Source: Vibrio sp. LaRot3 (GTDB lineage: Bacteria > Pseudomonadota > Gammaproteobacteria > Enterobacterales > Vibrionaceae). Taken from it: a stretch of 64,000 nt of DNA. Every line of letters starts with the position of its first letter. Position 1 is the first letter of the stretch. The stretch covers positions 124,001 to 188,000 of the forward strand of contig NZ_JAPPTI010000006.1 of NCBI RefSeq assembly GCF_027587025.1, written 5' to 3'. The position numbers and the translations under genes are program-made. A model generated the notes under the pieces. The model was not told where the DNA came from. It searched no databases and worked only from the letters and a program-made list of their open reading frames with translations. Of the stretch, positions 1 to 9,633 are shown in pieces.

Positions 1-904
1 TCAGAATGAATCGAGTGATGATAGCTCATCAAATACGCGGCAAATCTTCCGCAAGAAGCTACGTGAAGGCAAGCTAGACGATAAAGAAATCGAAATTGAT
101 GTTGCAGCACCACAGATGGGTGTTGAAATCATGGCGCCTCCTGGTATGGAAGAAATGACCAACCAGCTTCAAGGCATGTTCCAGAACTTGGCTGGTGACA
201 CCAAGAAAAAGCGTAAACTAAAGATCAAAGAAGCGTTCAAAGCCCTTGTTGAAGAAGAAGCGGCCAAGCTTGTAAATCAAGAAGAACTGAAAGAGCAAGC
301 TATCTTCAACGTAGAGAACAACGGCATCGTGTTCATCGATGAGATCGACAAGATTTGTAAACGTGGTGAAAGCTCTGGCCCTGATGTTTCTCGTGAAGGC
401 GTTCAGCGTGACTTACTGCCGCTAATTGAAGGCAGCACAGTATCAACCAAGCATGGCATGGTGAAAACCGACCACATATTGTTTGTTGCGTCAGGTGCAT
501 TCCAAGTGGCTAAGCCATCAGATCTTATCCCTGAGCTACAAGGTCGTCTGCCAATTCGTGTTGAGCTAGAAGCGTTAACCAGTGAAGACTTTAAACGTAT
601 TCTGACCGAGCCAAAAGCATCATTAACAGAGCAGTACGTTGCGTTGATGAAGACGGAAAATGTGGACATTGAGTTTACGGAAGACGGTATCACGCAAATC
701 GCAGAAGCGGCTTGGACAGTGAATGAAACCACCGAGAACATTGGTGCTCGTCGTCTGCATACTGTAATGGAGCGATTGATGGATGAAATTTCATTTGAAG
801 CGACCGATAAATCGGGCAGCAAAATGACCATCGATGCTGCTTACGTTCAGCAACGTCTAGGTGAGTTTGTTGAAGATGAAGATCTAAGTCGCTTCATTCT
901 TTAA
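1..904 (+). CDS. hslU: HslU, ATPase subunit of the HslUV protease (5' truncated)
   Basis: AAA+ unfoldase that feeds protein substrates to the HslV peptidase in the cytoplasm. The frame is open from base 2, so about 300 C-terminal residues are present. The Walker A and pore motifs lie before the window. Visible are the charged I-domain, the Walker B segment [11 protein letters not shown], the sensor and arginine-finger region ([12 protein letters not shown]) and the conserved C-terminus ending in RFIL, which docks into HslV. The gene ends at a strong terminator. The usual followers in E. coli (menA, rraA) are absent here. Identification is secure. Confidence 0.97.
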   Translation, partial: QNESSDDSSSNTRQIFRKKLREGKLDDKEIEIDVAAPQMGVEIMAPPGMEEMTNQLQGMFQNLAGDTKKKRKLKIKEAFKALVEEEAAKLVNQEELKEQAIFNVENNGIVFIDEIDKICKRGESSGPDVSREGVQRDLLPLIEGSTVSTKHGMVKTDHILFVASGAFQVAKPSDLIPELQGRLPIRVELEALTSEDFKRILTEPKASLTEQYVALMKTENVDIEFTEDGITQIAEAAWTVNETTENIGARRLHTVMERLMDEISFEATDKSGSKMTIDAAYVQQRLGEFVEDEDLSRFIL

Positions 905-926
905 TTGAATTGCCTAGAGATAGAGA

Positions 927-960
927 AAAGCCCGCTGATTTCAGCGGGCTTTGTTGTTTT
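927..960. terminator. Bidirectional terminator between hslU and the lipoprotein gene
   Basis: An 11-bp perfect stem (AAGCCCGCTGA with its complement) has a 2-nt gap and is T-rich on the hslU side (TTTGTTGTTTT). On the other strand it is followed by TTTTCTCTAT. It therefore serves both converging genes, and the T-tract overlaps the stop codon of the lipoprotein gene. Confidence 0.85.
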
Positions 961-2359
961 AGTTGTTTGGGTAACCAGGGAACTTGGCTTTAACGTCCGC
1001 TCGGCTTGGGAAATACTTAGTCATGAATGAAACCATCTCAGCATCATTGGTTTGTTGCTCTGCATAAGTGGCTGATTTCATTTCTTGAGCGGTATAGGTT
1101 TTGTAGTTTAAGTCGTAGTAGGCATAAAGAGAGTATGCCAAATATTCTTGATCGTAAGACTCTGCGTCAAGGTCTGCTTCCAATGGGCTAGGGGTTGGAT
1201 CTTGTTTGTTTGGGTAATAGTTGCCAGACCGAATCGCTTTCTCATTAAGCTCATCGAGCTCTTTTTGCAGTTGAGCCCACTTTGACGATGGGCTTGTGAC
1301 CGCTAAGTTCATGATGCCGTAGTCATGCACAAAATGAAGTATTTCTTCAAAAGCAGCGTCACGTCGAGTCGCCAAGTCAGGCTTATTTTCTGAAGCATCC
1401 GTTGTCGTTGTTTCTGTCGCGAAGAGATCTTGAAAACGATACTCTTCACTTAAGTATTCACCGCCAGTACGGCTATCCCAGTCTCCGTCATAAAAGAACG
1501 CCATTGTCGCTTTACTCTCGAAGATGGCTTTAGTTACGTCACTCGAGAAGCTGTCTAAATAGTATTTCATTATTTTCTTAACATGCGCCACTTTCGCTTC
1601 TGAGTTCTCTTGAGTTTTATCTTCAATTAACAGTGGAATTTTATAGCCGTGAGCTTCGACACAAGTTTGCTGCTTGATACCTTTTGTATTTAGTGTGCCA
1701 GTTGTATCAGCAATGATGGAGCAGTTCATGCTACTAGTATCTACCGCTGAATAAACCGTTGAATCAGGGGTTGTAGGTAACACTTGAACGCCATTACTCA
1801 GTTTGTCGGCAATACGAACGTACAGGTTCATTGGGCGTCTTTGGGCGATTGAGTAAGTTCTACCGTTATTTAGAGTCACAAAACTTTTGTTAATGGTAAG
1901 TGAGTCTGTGTTGGCCAAAAGAATGACGTTATTGATGTTATTTTCTACTTTGGCAATGGCAAACCCTGCCGGGGTCGTCGTAGAGGCAAAATTCTCGTAG
2001 TAAAGATTAAAGTTTTTTACAGGGTATGACTTGCCCGCTGCGGTGGTTGCTGTGACAGAAAAAGTAAGCTCAGCATCGGTCAGTGTTTTGTAGTTGCGTC
2101 CCACAATGCCGTGAACTTGGGCAAAAGTCCCTGAGCTTAGTCTTGGCTCGCTATACACTGTGGTATCAATGTTAAAGTTGCTATCAGAGAGAGGCTTGAT
2201 TGAGGCTACAGCTAGGGATAAAGAGTAGTTATTACCTAATTGAGCTACAGAGGTTGCGCTTGAAGCATCGATAGTTGATGAATTTGAGTTTTCTTCTCCG
2301 CCACAACCAATCAGAAATAACGGTAGTGAAAGGAGGAGTGGGTAGATGTAATGTTTCAT
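959..2359 (-). CDS. Putative outer-membrane lipoprotein of unknown function
   Basis: A 466-residue protein I do not recognise. It begins with a lipoprotein signal peptide: hydrophobic residues 5-17 and a lipobox LIGC with the lipidated Cys at 19. There is no Asp at +2, so the outer membrane is expected. A low-complexity Ser/Asn linker follows. Residues about 40-240 look beta-rich and polar. The C-terminal half (about 245-466) looks helical and contains an E-E-x-x-H-x-x-H cluster at about 338-345 that resembles a metal-binding site but is not canonical HExxH. It stands alone between terminators, converging on hslU and downstream of frd. The reading frame is intact, with no sign of decay. Function unknown. 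Confidence 0.8.
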   Translation of the reverse strand: MKHYIYPLLLSLPLFLIGCGGEENSNSSTIDASSATSVAQLGNNYSLSLAVASIKPLSDSNFNIDTTVYSEPRLSSGTFAQVHGIVGRNYKTLTDAELTFSVTATTAAGKSYPVKNFNLYYENFASTTTPAGFAIAKVENNINNVILLANTDSLTINKSFVTLNNGRTYSIAQRRPMNLYVRIADKLSNGVQVLPTTPDSTVYSAVDTSSMNCSIIADTTGTLNTKGIKQQTCVEAHGYKIPLLIEDKTQENSEAKVAHVKKIMKYYLDSFSSDVTKAIFESKATMAFFYDGDWDSRTGGEYLSEEYRFQDLFATETTTTDASENKPDLATRRDAAFEEILHFVHDYGIMNLAVTSPSSKWAQLQKELDELNEKAIRSGNYYPNKQDPTPSPLEADLDAESYDQEYLAYSLYAYYDLNYKTYTAQEMKSATYAEQQTNDAEMVSFMTKYFPSRADVKAKFPGYPNN

Positions 2360-2441
2360 TGTTAGTTTCTTGTTTGGAACACAGGAAACTGAATTGTATG
2401 AAAAATGCTCTGCTCTGTTTGTAAGCTATCGTAAGGGTGTG

Positions 2442-2474
2442 AAAGCGCTGCTGATATTTTTCAGCAGCGCTTAT
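2442..2474 (-). terminator. Terminator of the frd operon
   Basis: A 12-bp perfect stem (AAGCGCTGCTGA and complement) with a 6-nt loop lies just past the frdD stop. The T-run on the minus strand is short (TTTC), so termination may be partial. Confidence 0.6.
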
Positions 2475-2477
2475 CGG

Positions 2478-2855
2478 TTAGATCATGAAGATGAAGATAA
2501 CCGCTAGGGCAGAGATCAACGCAGCAATGGCGTAGCAAGCAATCTTACCAATCACGCCTGCGTGAATCTTAAGGTCGTGCATACCATGGTGAACACGGTG
2601 CATCGCATGCCACATTGGTAGCGCAAGAGTACCAATGATAAACAGCGCGCCAATGATGCTGGTTGCGAAGTCGGCAACACGTTCGTAGCTCATCGCTTCA
2701 GCGTCAATAATGCCAAGCGGAACTAGAATACCTAGCACGAGTACTGTCACTGGAGTGATCATCGCAAACCATGTACCACCAGCGCCGAATAGACTCCACC
2801 AGATTGGCTCATCAGAGCGGCGAGGAGCGCGATCAACTTTAGCATTTGGGTTCAT
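2478..2855 (-). CDS. frdD: Fumarate reductase membrane anchor subunit D
   Basis: A 125-residue hydrophobic protein with three predicted membrane helices. With FrdC it anchors the catalytic FrdAB dimer to the inner membrane and carries menaquinol electrons in. The segment [18 protein letters not shown] is typical of FrdD. It is the last gene of frdABCD, 9 bp after frdC, and is followed by a hairpin terminator. Length matches the family (about 119-125 residues). Confidence 0.95.
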   Translation of the reverse strand: MNPNAKVDRAPRRSDEPIWWSLFGAGGTWFAMITPVTVLVLGILVPLGIIDAEAMSYERVADFATSIIGALFIIGTLALPMWHAMHRVHHGMHDLKIHAGVIGKIACYAIAALISALAVIFIFMI

Positions 2856-2864
2856 GTTAGCTCC

Positions 2865-3248
2865 TTAAACTAAGATAAGAACAATGATAGAGATAACCGC
2901 AACTGCAGCCCATTGGCCAAGTACGATCAGTTTCTTATCCACAGGCTTACCTTTCAGACGAATTGGCATCACCTGCGGCATCATGCTGAAAAAGGTCTGT
3001 GCGTGCAGCAAGCTGCCTGCTAGTGCCACGATGTTGATTGCGACAACGACTGGGTTAGCCATGAACTCAAGCCAGCTTTGCCATGCTTCTGGGCCTTTTA
3101 CCAATGAACCTAGACCAACGGTTAGGAACAGGGTAAATAGGATCAGTGGCAATACTGTCGCTTCACGTAACATGTAGAAGCGGTAAAACGGGCTGCTTTG
3201 CCACCATGTACGCTTCATTTCACGTACGTAAGGTTTACGATTACTCAT
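2865..3248 (-). CDS. frdC: Fumarate reductase membrane anchor subunit C
   Basis: A 127-residue integral membrane subunit with the FrdC N-terminus (SNRKPYVREMKRTWW) and three hydrophobic helices. It binds quinone at the interface with FrdB and FrdD. It starts 2 bp after the frdB stop, which suggests translational coupling. The second gene partner and spacing are as in the E. coli operon. Confidence 0.95.
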   Translation of the reverse strand: MSNRKPYVREMKRTWWQSSPFYRFYMLREATVLPLILFTLFLTVGLGSLVKGPEAWQSWLEFMANPVVVAINIVALAGSLLHAQTFFSMMPQVMPIRLKGKPVDKKLIVLGQWAAVAVISIIVLILV

Positions 3249-3250
3249 TG

Positions 3251-4009
3251 TTACGCTTCCTCCGCGACTTTCTTACCGTCAGGCTTAAACATGCCGATAA
3301 CGAAATCCATTGATGATGCGACTTTGCCTTGGTTTACTGCAGCTGCTGGGTCAACGTTTTTCGGACAAACTTCAGAACAGAAGCCCACGAATGTACAACC
3401 CCAAGCACCGTTATCACCATTAATAAGCGGCATACGCTCTGCTTTACCATTGTCACGGCTATCTAGGTTATAGCGGTGAGCAAGAGTAAGAGCTGCTGGG
3501 CCGATGAACTCTGGGTTTAAACCAAACTGAGGACAGGCCGCGTAGCAAAGACCACAGTTAATACAGCCAGCGAACTGCTTGTATTTAGCCATTTGCTCAG
3601 GAGTTTGCAGGTTAGTGCCATCTTCTGGTTTGCGGTCGTTACCGATGATGTATGGCTTAATTGCTTCAAGACGCTCGATAAATGGCGTCATATCAACAAT
3701 TAAGTCTTTTTCGATAGGGAAGTTTGCAAGTGGTTCAATCTTCACGCCATCTGGGTAATCACGTAGGAAGCTCTTACACGCAAGCTTAGGCACACCATTT
3801 ACCATGATGCCGCAAGAGCCACAGATCGCCATACGACAAGACCAACGGTAAGAAAGGTCTTTGTCTAGGTGATCTTTTACATAGCCTAGGGCGTCAAGTA
3901 CCGACATGGTTTCGTCAAATGGTACATCGAATTTTTGGAAATGTGGTTCAGCGTCTTGCTCAGGGTCGTAACGCAGAATGTCCACTTTTTGAATGCGATT
4001 GGCTGACAT
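3251..4009 (-). CDS. frdB: Fumarate reductase iron-sulfur subunit
   Basis: A 252-residue electron-transfer subunit linking the quinone-binding anchor to the flavin subunit. The [2Fe-2S] ligands are C58, C63, C66 and C78 ([10 protein letters not shown] ... LAC). The ferredoxin-like C-terminal half has [12 protein letters not shown] and [13 protein letters not shown] for the [4Fe-4S] and [3Fe-4S] clusters. It overlaps the frdA stop by one base (TAATG), so it is probably translationally coupled to frdA. Confidence 0.98.
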   Translation of the reverse strand: MSANRIQKVDILRYDPEQDAEPHFQKFDVPFDETMSVLDALGYVKDHLDKDLSYRWSCRMAICGSCGIMVNGVPKLACKSFLRDYPDGVKIEPLANFPIEKDLIVDMTPFIERLEAIKPYIIGNDRKPEDGTNLQTPEQMAKYKQFAGCINCGLCYAACPQFGLNPEFIGPAALTLAHRYNLDSRDNGKAERMPLINGDNGAWGCTFVGFCSEVCPKNVDPAAAVNQGKVASSMDFVIGMFKPDGKKVAEEA

Positions 4010-5823
4010 TATGCTTGCTCCTCTGCTGCTTTCGCTTCAGCTGCTTTTTCAGCCGCTGCGGCTTTTTCTGCGGCTTCACCGTATAGACGTGCTTTCGGTT
4101 GTGACTTAGTAATGGTCACATTGCTGTAGTCGATACTTGGCGCAGCATCTTCTTGGAAGAAGGCCAGCGAGTGTTTCAGGAAGTTCACGTCATCACGCTC
4201 TGTACAGCCGTCGTCTAGACGTTGGTGAGCACCGCGAGACTCTTTACGTAGGATAGCCGAATGAACCATCGCTTCAGCAACTTCAAGGCCGTAGCCCACT
4301 TCGATAGCGTAAAGTAGGTCAGTATTGAATACTTTGCCTTTGTCTTTGATGCTGATTTTCTTGTAGCGCTGTTTTAGCTCGGTGATCTTATCGATGGTTG
4401 CTTGCATCAAGTCTTCTTGGCGGTAAATACCACAACCCGCTTCCATGGTGTGACCCATTTCAGTACGGATATCAGCCCAGTTTTCATCGCCTTCTTGGTT
4501 CATTAGTGCTGCAATGCGCTCTTCAACCGCCTTAACTTGAGTCGCAATAGACTCGTCGTTCCAGCCTTTGAATTCTACTGCGCGTTGTACTGCGTGTTCA
4601 CCCGCTACGCGGCCAAATACCACGAACTCAGCCAACGAGTTAGAACCAAGGCGGTTGGCACCGTGAAGACCAACAGAAGCACATTCACCAACTGCGAATA
4701 GACCTTTAATGCGAGTTTCACATTCGCCATTAGTTTCAATACCACCCATGGTGTAGTGAACGGTTGGACGAATTGGAATTGGCTCTTTGGCTGGGTCTAC
4801 GTTGACGTAAGCTTTCGCTAATTCACAGATGAATGGTAGACGCTCTTGCAGATACTCTTCACCAAGGTGGCGAAGATCTAGGTGTACAACATCACCTAGA
4901 GGATGTTTGATGGTGTTGCCTTTTTGCTGTTCGTGCCAGAACGCTTGAGAAACTTTGTCACGTGGACCCAGTTCCATGTATTTGTTCTTAGGTTGACCCA
5001 CTGGTGTTTCAGGGCCCATGCCGTAATCTTGTAGGTAGCGGTAGCCGTCCTTGTTGACGATAATACCGCCTTCACCACGACAACCTTCAGTCATCAAGAT
5101 GCCCGTACCCGGAAGACCAGTTGGGTGGTACTGAACGAACTCCATATCACGTAGAGGAACGCCGTGGCGGTAAGCCATCGCCATACCATCACCCGTTACG
5201 ATACCGCCGTTAGTGTTACAGTGGTAAACGCGGCCAGCGCCGCCCGTTGCGAGCACAACTGATTTTGCTTTAATCGTAACTAATTCGCCTTCCGACATAT
5301 GAATAGCGATAAGGCCTTGAACTTCGCCCTCATCAACAAGGAGGTCAACTACAAAGTACTCATCAAAGCGTTTGATGTTGTCGTACTTCATTGAAGTTTG
5401 GAATAGCGTGTGAAGCATGTGGAAGCCAGTTTTGTCGGCTGCAAACCATGTGCGCTCGACTTTCATACCGCCAAAGCGGCGAACATTGACTTCACCGTTT
5501 TCTTTACGGCTCCATGGGCAACCCCATTGCTCCATCTGGATCATTTCGCGAGTTGAGTTTTTTACGAAATATTCAACAACGTCCTGTTCACATAGCCAGT
5601 CGCCACCGCCAACGGTATCGTTGAAGTGGTTATCTAAGCTATCTTCTTCCTTGATAACTGCTGCTGAGCCGCCCTCTGCTGCGACTGTGTGAGAACGCAT
5701 TGGATAAACTTTTGAAATCAGAGCGATTTCTAAGTCAGGGTTTGCTTCAGCTGCTGCAATAGCAGTACGAAGACCAGCGCCGCCTGCGCCGATGACTGCG
5801 ATATCTGTGATGATAGTTTGCAC
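4009..5823 (-). CDS. frdA: Fumarate reductase flavoprotein subunit
   Basis: Catalytic subunit (604 residues) that reduces fumarate to succinate in anaerobic respiration. FAD-binding GAGGAGLRT is at residues 12-20. His45 in [10 protein letters not shown] is the site of covalent FAD attachment. The active-site region [22 protein letters not shown] is present. The C-terminus is an Ala/Lys/Glu-rich tail (about 575-604). The start codon is GTG, preceded by a strong GGAGGA ribosome binding site. It is first in frdABCD and divergent from epmA, as in E. coli. Confidence 0.98.
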   Translation of the reverse strand: MQTIITDIAVIGAGGAGLRTAIAAAEANPDLEIALISKVYPMRSHTVAAEGGSAAVIKEEDSLDNHFNDTVGGGDWLCEQDVVEYFVKNSTREMIQMEQWGCPWSRKENGEVNVRRFGGMKVERTWFAADKTGFHMLHTLFQTSMKYDNIKRFDEYFVVDLLVDEGEVQGLIAIHMSEGELVTIKAKSVVLATGGAGRVYHCNTNGGIVTGDGMAMAYRHGVPLRDMEFVQYHPTGLPGTGILMTEGCRGEGGIIVNKDGYRYLQDYGMGPETPVGQPKNKYMELGPRDKVSQAFWHEQQKGNTIKHPLGDVVHLDLRHLGEEYLQERLPFICELAKAYVNVDPAKEPIPIRPTVHYTMGGIETNGECETRIKGLFAVGECASVGLHGANRLGSNSLAEFVVFGRVAGEHAVQRAVEFKGWNDESIATQVKAVEERIAALMNQEGDENWADIRTEMGHTMEAGCGIYRQEDLMQATIDKITELKQRYKKISIKDKGKVFNTDLLYAIEVGYGLEVAEAMVHSAILRKESRGAHQRLDDGCTERDDVNFLKHSLAFFQEDAAPSIDYSNVTITKSQPKARLYGEAAEKAAAAEKAAEAKAAEEQA

Positions 5824-6219
5824 AGTTATCCTCCAGTGTGTAGTCGCGGTAATACCGCTTGTTATTGTTGTGAGAACATGCAGTAACTTCTGGCTTGAGA
5901 AGAACGTGCTACACGTAGCTCAAAAGTGGTAACACCAGTGTAAGAGAGGGGAATTTGGTAAAAATTGATTTATTCGGGATTTCTTTCCGGTAATGCATTT
6001 ACAAGCATAAAAATTTCGCGATATGTGAAAGCAGTCACGGCATGACATTTTCATGACTATAAGAAACACATTTGTTGTTAAGTCTTTGTTATGTATTGAA
6101 ATTTGTAAATGATAATAATTTAGATTTGGTCTTAAAAAACAAATCGATAGCATCAAGCTTGCCAATCAAGATAGAAGTGATATGTTCGCCCAGTATTTAT
6201 GAATTAGAGAGAATTCACG
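5824..6219. promoter_or_regulatory. Divergent frdA / epmA intergenic region
   Basis: A 396-bp non-coding stretch holding the promoters of frdABCD (minus) and epmA (plus). The frdA leader near 5824-5840 contains GGAGGA. The epmA side has AGAGAGAA just before the start. The middle part (5940-6190) is AT-rich. I looked for an FNR site and found only a half-site (TTGAT at 5965-5969), so oxygen control cannot be assigned from sequence. Short open frames here look random. Confidence 0.5.
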
Positions 6220-7185
6220 ATGGAATGGCAACCAACGGCTCCCATAGAGCTATTGCGCCAGCGCGCAGAGATATTAGCCAATATTCGTCAGTTTTTTGCG
6301 AAGCGACAAGTGCTAGAAGTCGATACTCCAGCAATGAGTCATGCAACTGTGACGGATATTCACTTGCATACTTTTCAGACTCAGTTTATTGGCCCTGAAT
6401 ATGCGCATGGCAGTCACCTCTATCTAATGACCAGTCCTGAGTTCCACATGAAGCGTTTGTTAGCTGCGGGTAGTGGCTGTATTTATCAAATCAATAAAGC
6501 GTTTCGTAATGAAGAGAATGGTCGTTACCACAACCCAGAATTTACCATGTTGGAATGGTATCGCGTTGGATTTGATCATCATGATCTGATGAATGAGATG
6601 GATGAATTGCTGCAACTCGCCCTTAAGTGTGGTCATGCTGAGCGCATGACTTATCAGCAAGCCTTTATCAACGTATTGGGTGTTTGTCCGCTAGAAGGTT
6701 CAATGGATGAGCTGAAAGCCGTTGCTGCAACACTTGGACTAAGCGACATCGCTGAGCCTGAGCAAGACAGAGACACGCTATTGCAACTGCTCTTTAGTGT
6801 TGGAGTCGAGTGTAAAATTGGTCAGCAAGTACCTGCGTTTGTGTATGACTTTCCGGCTTCTCAAGCGGCGCTGGCAAAAATTAACCCAAAAGATGATCGA
6901 GTGGCTGACCGTTTTGAGGTTTATTTTAAAGGCATAGAGCTAGCCAATGGCTTCCATGAGCTCGACAACCCGAAAGAGCAACTCGCCCGTTTTGAGCAAG
7001 ATAACGCTAAGCGCCTTGAAATGGGATTAGAAGTTCAGCCGATTGATTACCATTTGATCGCGGCATTAGAGTCTGGTTTACCAGATTGCGCGGGTGTCGC
7101 TTTGGGGATTGATCGTTTGATTATGTTGGCTCTGGGCTGCGAACATATCGATCAAGTCACCGCATTTCCGTTTCCTAGGGCGTAA
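6220..7185 (+). CDS. epmA: Elongation factor P--(R)-beta-lysine ligase
   Basis: A 321-residue class II lysyl-tRNA synthetase paralogue without the anticodon-binding domain. It attaches (R)-beta-lysine to a lysine of EF-P. Class II motif 2 is seen in [22 protein letters not shown] and motif 3 in [15 protein letters not shown]. The length matches E. coli EpmA (325). It is divergent from frdA as in E. coli. Its partners efp and epmB are not in this window. Confidence 0.95.
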   Translation: MEWQPTAPIELLRQRAEILANIRQFFAKRQVLEVDTPAMSHATVTDIHLHTFQTQFIGPEYAHGSHLYLMTSPEFHMKRLLAAGSGCIYQINKAFRNEENGRYHNPEFTMLEWYRVGFDHHDLMNEMDELLQLALKCGHAERMTYQQAFINVLGVCPLEGSMDELKAVAATLGLSDIAEPEQDRDTLLQLLFSVGVECKIGQQVPAFVYDFPASQAALAKINPKDDRVADRFEVYFKGIELANGFHELDNPKEQLARFEQDNAKRLEMGLEVQPIDYHLIAALESGLPDCAGVALGIDRLIMLALGCEHIDQVTAFPFPRA

Positions 7186-7337
7186 GAACAAAGCATAGAT
7201 ATGCAGGAGCGAGAGCTAGATCCTTAAATCTTTTGGTTCTTCTCTCGCCTAGTCAGCGCAAGCCCGCTATACTCCGAGACTGAATTTGCAACAGGGGTTG
7301 GTGTTCCAACCCTTCTATTTATACAAGAGCACAGGAT

Positions 7338-7772
7338 ATGCAAGAATACATCGCGTTTTTCCAAGAGAATATGATTATGTCAGTGGTATGGGTTGGCCTA
7401 GTTGTCGCTCTTATCATGAATATCGTAAAAACATCGACAGCTGCTTACAAAGAAATCACGGCAGCGGAGACAACAACACTGATTAACCGTGAAAATGGCG
7501 TAGTGGTGGATATTCGCTCTAAAGATGAGTACAAAAAAGGTCATATTACTGAAGCAGTTCACATTTTGCCGTCAGAAATCAAATCAGGCAGCTTTGGTAG
7601 CCTTGAAAACCGTAAATCTGACCCAATCATTGTGGTATGCAAAACTGGTCAAACAGCGCAAGAAAGCGCTAACTTACTTGCTAAAGCTGGCTTTGAGAAA
7701 GTAAGTGTACTGAAGAACGGTTTGACAGCTTGGAGTGAAGCAAACCTTCCGCTTGTGCGCGGCAAGAAGTAA
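7338..7772 (+). CDS. yibN: Membrane-anchored rhodanese-like protein YibN
   Basis: A 144-residue protein with one N-terminal membrane helix (about residues 12-30) followed by a single rhodanese domain. The domain shows VVDIRSKDEYKKGHI and the active-site loop VVCKTGQTAQES, with the catalytic Cys in VVCKTG. It probably presents its rhodanese domain to the cytoplasm. The start was chosen for the ACAGG-like site and the conserved N-terminus. It heads the yibN-secB-gpsA-cysE cluster. The glutaredoxin gene grxC that sits between yibN and secB in E. coli is missing. Physiological substrate unknown. Confidence 0.88.
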   Translation: MQEYIAFFQENMIMSVVWVGLVVALIMNIVKTSTAAYKEITAAETTTLINRENGVVVDIRSKDEYKKGHITEAVHILPSEIKSGSFGSLENRKSDPIIVVCKTGQTAQESANLLAKAGFEKVSVLKNGLTAWSEANLPLVRGKK

Positions 7773-7812
7773 TCATTCGAGCAAGTTGATTAATTACCCA
7801 ACGATTGATGAA

Positions 7813-7870
7813 GAGAGATGTGAAGATAGCCACGCTTTTCATGGCTTAAATAGTTATTGAATCATCTCTC
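7813..7870 (+). promoter_or_regulatory. Nested hairpin upstream of secB
   Basis: An 8-bp perfect outer stem (GAGAGATG at 7813-7820 with CATCTCTC at 7863-7870) encloses an inner hairpin (AGCCA at 7828-7832 with TGGCT at 7842-7846). It lies between yibN and secB with no T-run, so it is more likely a leader or processing structure than a terminator. Role unknown. Confidence 0.35.
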
Positions 7871-7917
7871 GGTTAGTCTCAAGCAGACTTTGATTTTAAG
7901 GAATAAAGGATTCAAAA

Positions 7918-8388
7918 ATGGCTGAAGCAGCACCGCAACAAGAAGCGCAAAATTTCGCAATTCAACGTGTTTTCCTAAAAGACGTATCTTTTGAAGCGCC
8001 TAACTCACCAGACATGTTCCAAAAAGAGTGGAACCCAGATGTAAAACTGGATCTAGACACTCAAAGCCGTGAACTAGGTGAAGGTGTTTACGAAGTGGTT
8101 CTACGTCTTACAGTGACAGTTAAGAACGCAGAAGACACAGCTTTCCTATGTGAAGTTCAACAAGGCGGTATCTTTACTGCTGAGAAGATGGAAGCGGGTC
8201 AATTGGCTCACTGCCTAGGTGCATTCTGCCCGAACATCCTATTCCCTTACGCTCGTGAAACTATCTCAAGCCTAGTGGTTAAAGGTACGTTCCCACAACT
8301 TAACCTTGCTCCAGTAAACTTTGATGCGCTGTTCATGAACTACCTACAGCAGCAAGCTCAGCAAGGCGAAGGCCAAGCGGAAGCATAA
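7918..8388 (+). CDS. secB: SecB, protein-export chaperone
   Basis: A 156-residue cytoplasmic chaperone that works as a tetramer. It holds preproteins unfolded and delivers them to SecA. The family core is visible ([32 protein letters not shown] segment, [20 protein letters not shown]). The Gln-rich C-terminus follows. An AAGGA site precedes the ATG. Codons are strongly biased (CTA, GTT, GGT), consistent with high expression. It is followed by its own terminator and then gpsA, in the conserved secB-gpsA order. Confidence 0.97.
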   Translation: MAEAAPQQEAQNFAIQRVFLKDVSFEAPNSPDMFQKEWNPDVKLDLDTQSRELGEGVYEVVLRLTVTVKNAEDTAFLCEVQQGGIFTAEKMEAGQLAHCLGAFCPNILFPYARETISSLVVKGTFPQLNLAPVNFDALFMNYLQQQAQQGEGQAEA

Positions 8389-8415
8389 TTAACGCCTGAC
8401 TGCGTTATTATTTTA

Positions 8416-8464
8416 GAAATGCACAAGGCACGCGAAACGCATGCGTTGTGCATTTTTTGTTTTA
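8416..8464 (+). terminator. Terminator after secB
   Basis: A long stem (AATGCACAA with TTGTGCATT, extended inward by an imperfect GC-rich stem around an AAA loop) followed by TTTTTTGTTTT. It separates secB from gpsA. Confidence 0.85.
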
Positions 8465-8571
8465 GCCGGTTAACTGAACAGTTATACCTAAGTCGCTTTC
8501 ATCAAGCTAAGCTGTTTTAAGGCTGCTTAGATATAAACAATCAAAATGACAACATGAAAATAGGCGGAACA

Positions 8572-9606
8572 ATGACAGATACAAACGTAACCAATGCCTA
8601 CGGTAAAGAGATTGCAATGACAGTGATAGGCGCGGGCTCATACGGTACGTCGCTAGCAATTTCTTTAGCTCGTAATGGGGCAAACGTGGTGATCTGGGGT
8701 CATGAGCCAGAGCATATGGCGAAGTTAGAGGCTGATCGTGCTAACCATGAGTTTTTACCGGGTATTGATTTCCCTGAGTCTTTGATTGTTGAATCAGATT
8801 TAGAAAAAGCCGTTTCAGCGTGTCGTGATCTATTGGTAGTCGTACCAAGTCATGTGTTTGGCATTGTATTAAACAGTGTTAAGCCACACCTGCGTGAAGA
8901 TACGCGTATCTGTTGGGCAACCAAAGGCCTAGAGCCAGAAACAGGTCGCCTGCTAAAAGAAGTGGCGCACGATATCATCGGTGAAGAATACTCACTCGCG
9001 GTGCTATCCGGCCCTACGTTTGCTAAAGAGCTCGCGATGGGTATGCCGACTGCTATTTCTGTGGCTTCACCAGATGCAGAGTTTGTTACAGACCTACAAG
9101 AGAAAATCCACTGCAGTAAGACCTTCCGCGTTTATGCTAACAGTGACTTTACTGGTATGCAGTTAGGTGGCGCAGTGAAGAACGTTATCGCCATTGGTGC
9201 TGGTATGTCAGACGGTATTGGTTTTGGTGCTAACGCTCGTACTGCACTGATTACCCGTGGCCTTGCGGAAATGTGTCGTCTGGGTGCGGCGCTGGGCGCT
9301 CAAACGGAAACCTTTATGGGTATGGCGGGTTTAGGTGATTTAGTCCTAACCTGTACCGATAACCAATCACGTAACCGCCGTTTTGGTTTAGCTCTTGGGC
9401 AAGGCAAAGATGTCGATACTGCACAAGATGAAATTGGCCAAGTGGTTGAAGGTTATCGTAATACCAAAGAGGTTTGGATGCTGTCTCAGCGCATGGGTGT
9501 TGAGATGCCAATAGTTGACCAAATCTATCAAGTATTGTATCAAGGTAAAGACGCGCGAGAAGCTGCAAAGGATTTGCTTGCGCGAGATAAGAAAGCAGAA
9601 GCTTAA
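8572..9606 (+). CDS. gpsA: Glycerol-3-phosphate dehydrogenase [NAD(P)+]
   Basis: Reduces dihydroxyacetone phosphate to sn-glycerol 3-phosphate for phospholipid synthesis. The nucleotide-binding motif GAGSYGTS is at residues 20-27. [28 protein letters not shown] and the C-terminal domain with [22 protein letters not shown] are characteristic. I start at 8572 (344 residues) because AGGCGGA lies just upstream. The ATG at 8554 would add six residues without a good site. It follows the secB terminator and precedes cysE by 27 bp. Confidence 0.95.
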   Translation: MTDTNVTNAYGKEIAMTVIGAGSYGTSLAISLARNGANVVIWGHEPEHMAKLEADRANHEFLPGIDFPESLIVESDLEKAVSACRDLLVVVPSHVFGIVLNSVKPHLREDTRICWATKGLEPETGRLLKEVAHDIIGEEYSLAVLSGPTFAKELAMGMPTAISVASPDAEFVTDLQEKIHCSKTFRVYANSDFTGMQLGGAVKNVIAIGAGMSDGIGFGANARTALITRGLAEMCRLGAALGAQTETFMGMAGLGDLVLTCTDNQSRNRRFGLALGQGKDVDTAQDEIGQVVEGYRNTKEVWMLSQRMGVEMPIVDQIYQVLYQGKDAREAAKDLLARDKKAEA

Positions 9607-9633
9607 TAAGCGTAAAGAGCCCAAAGGTTTTCA

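Noticed and set aside
5965..5978. FNR site between frdA and epmA
   Set aside because: Only one half-site (TTGAT) is present; the second half reads TCGGG instead of ATCAA. Not enough to call.
5920..6398. Two short open frames in the frdA-epmA gap
   Set aside because: They have no ribosome binding site, no recognisable sequence, and one overlaps epmA in another frame.
8554..8571. Earlier ATG for gpsA
   Set aside because: It lacks a ribosome binding site, whereas AGGCGGA is well placed for the ATG at 8572.
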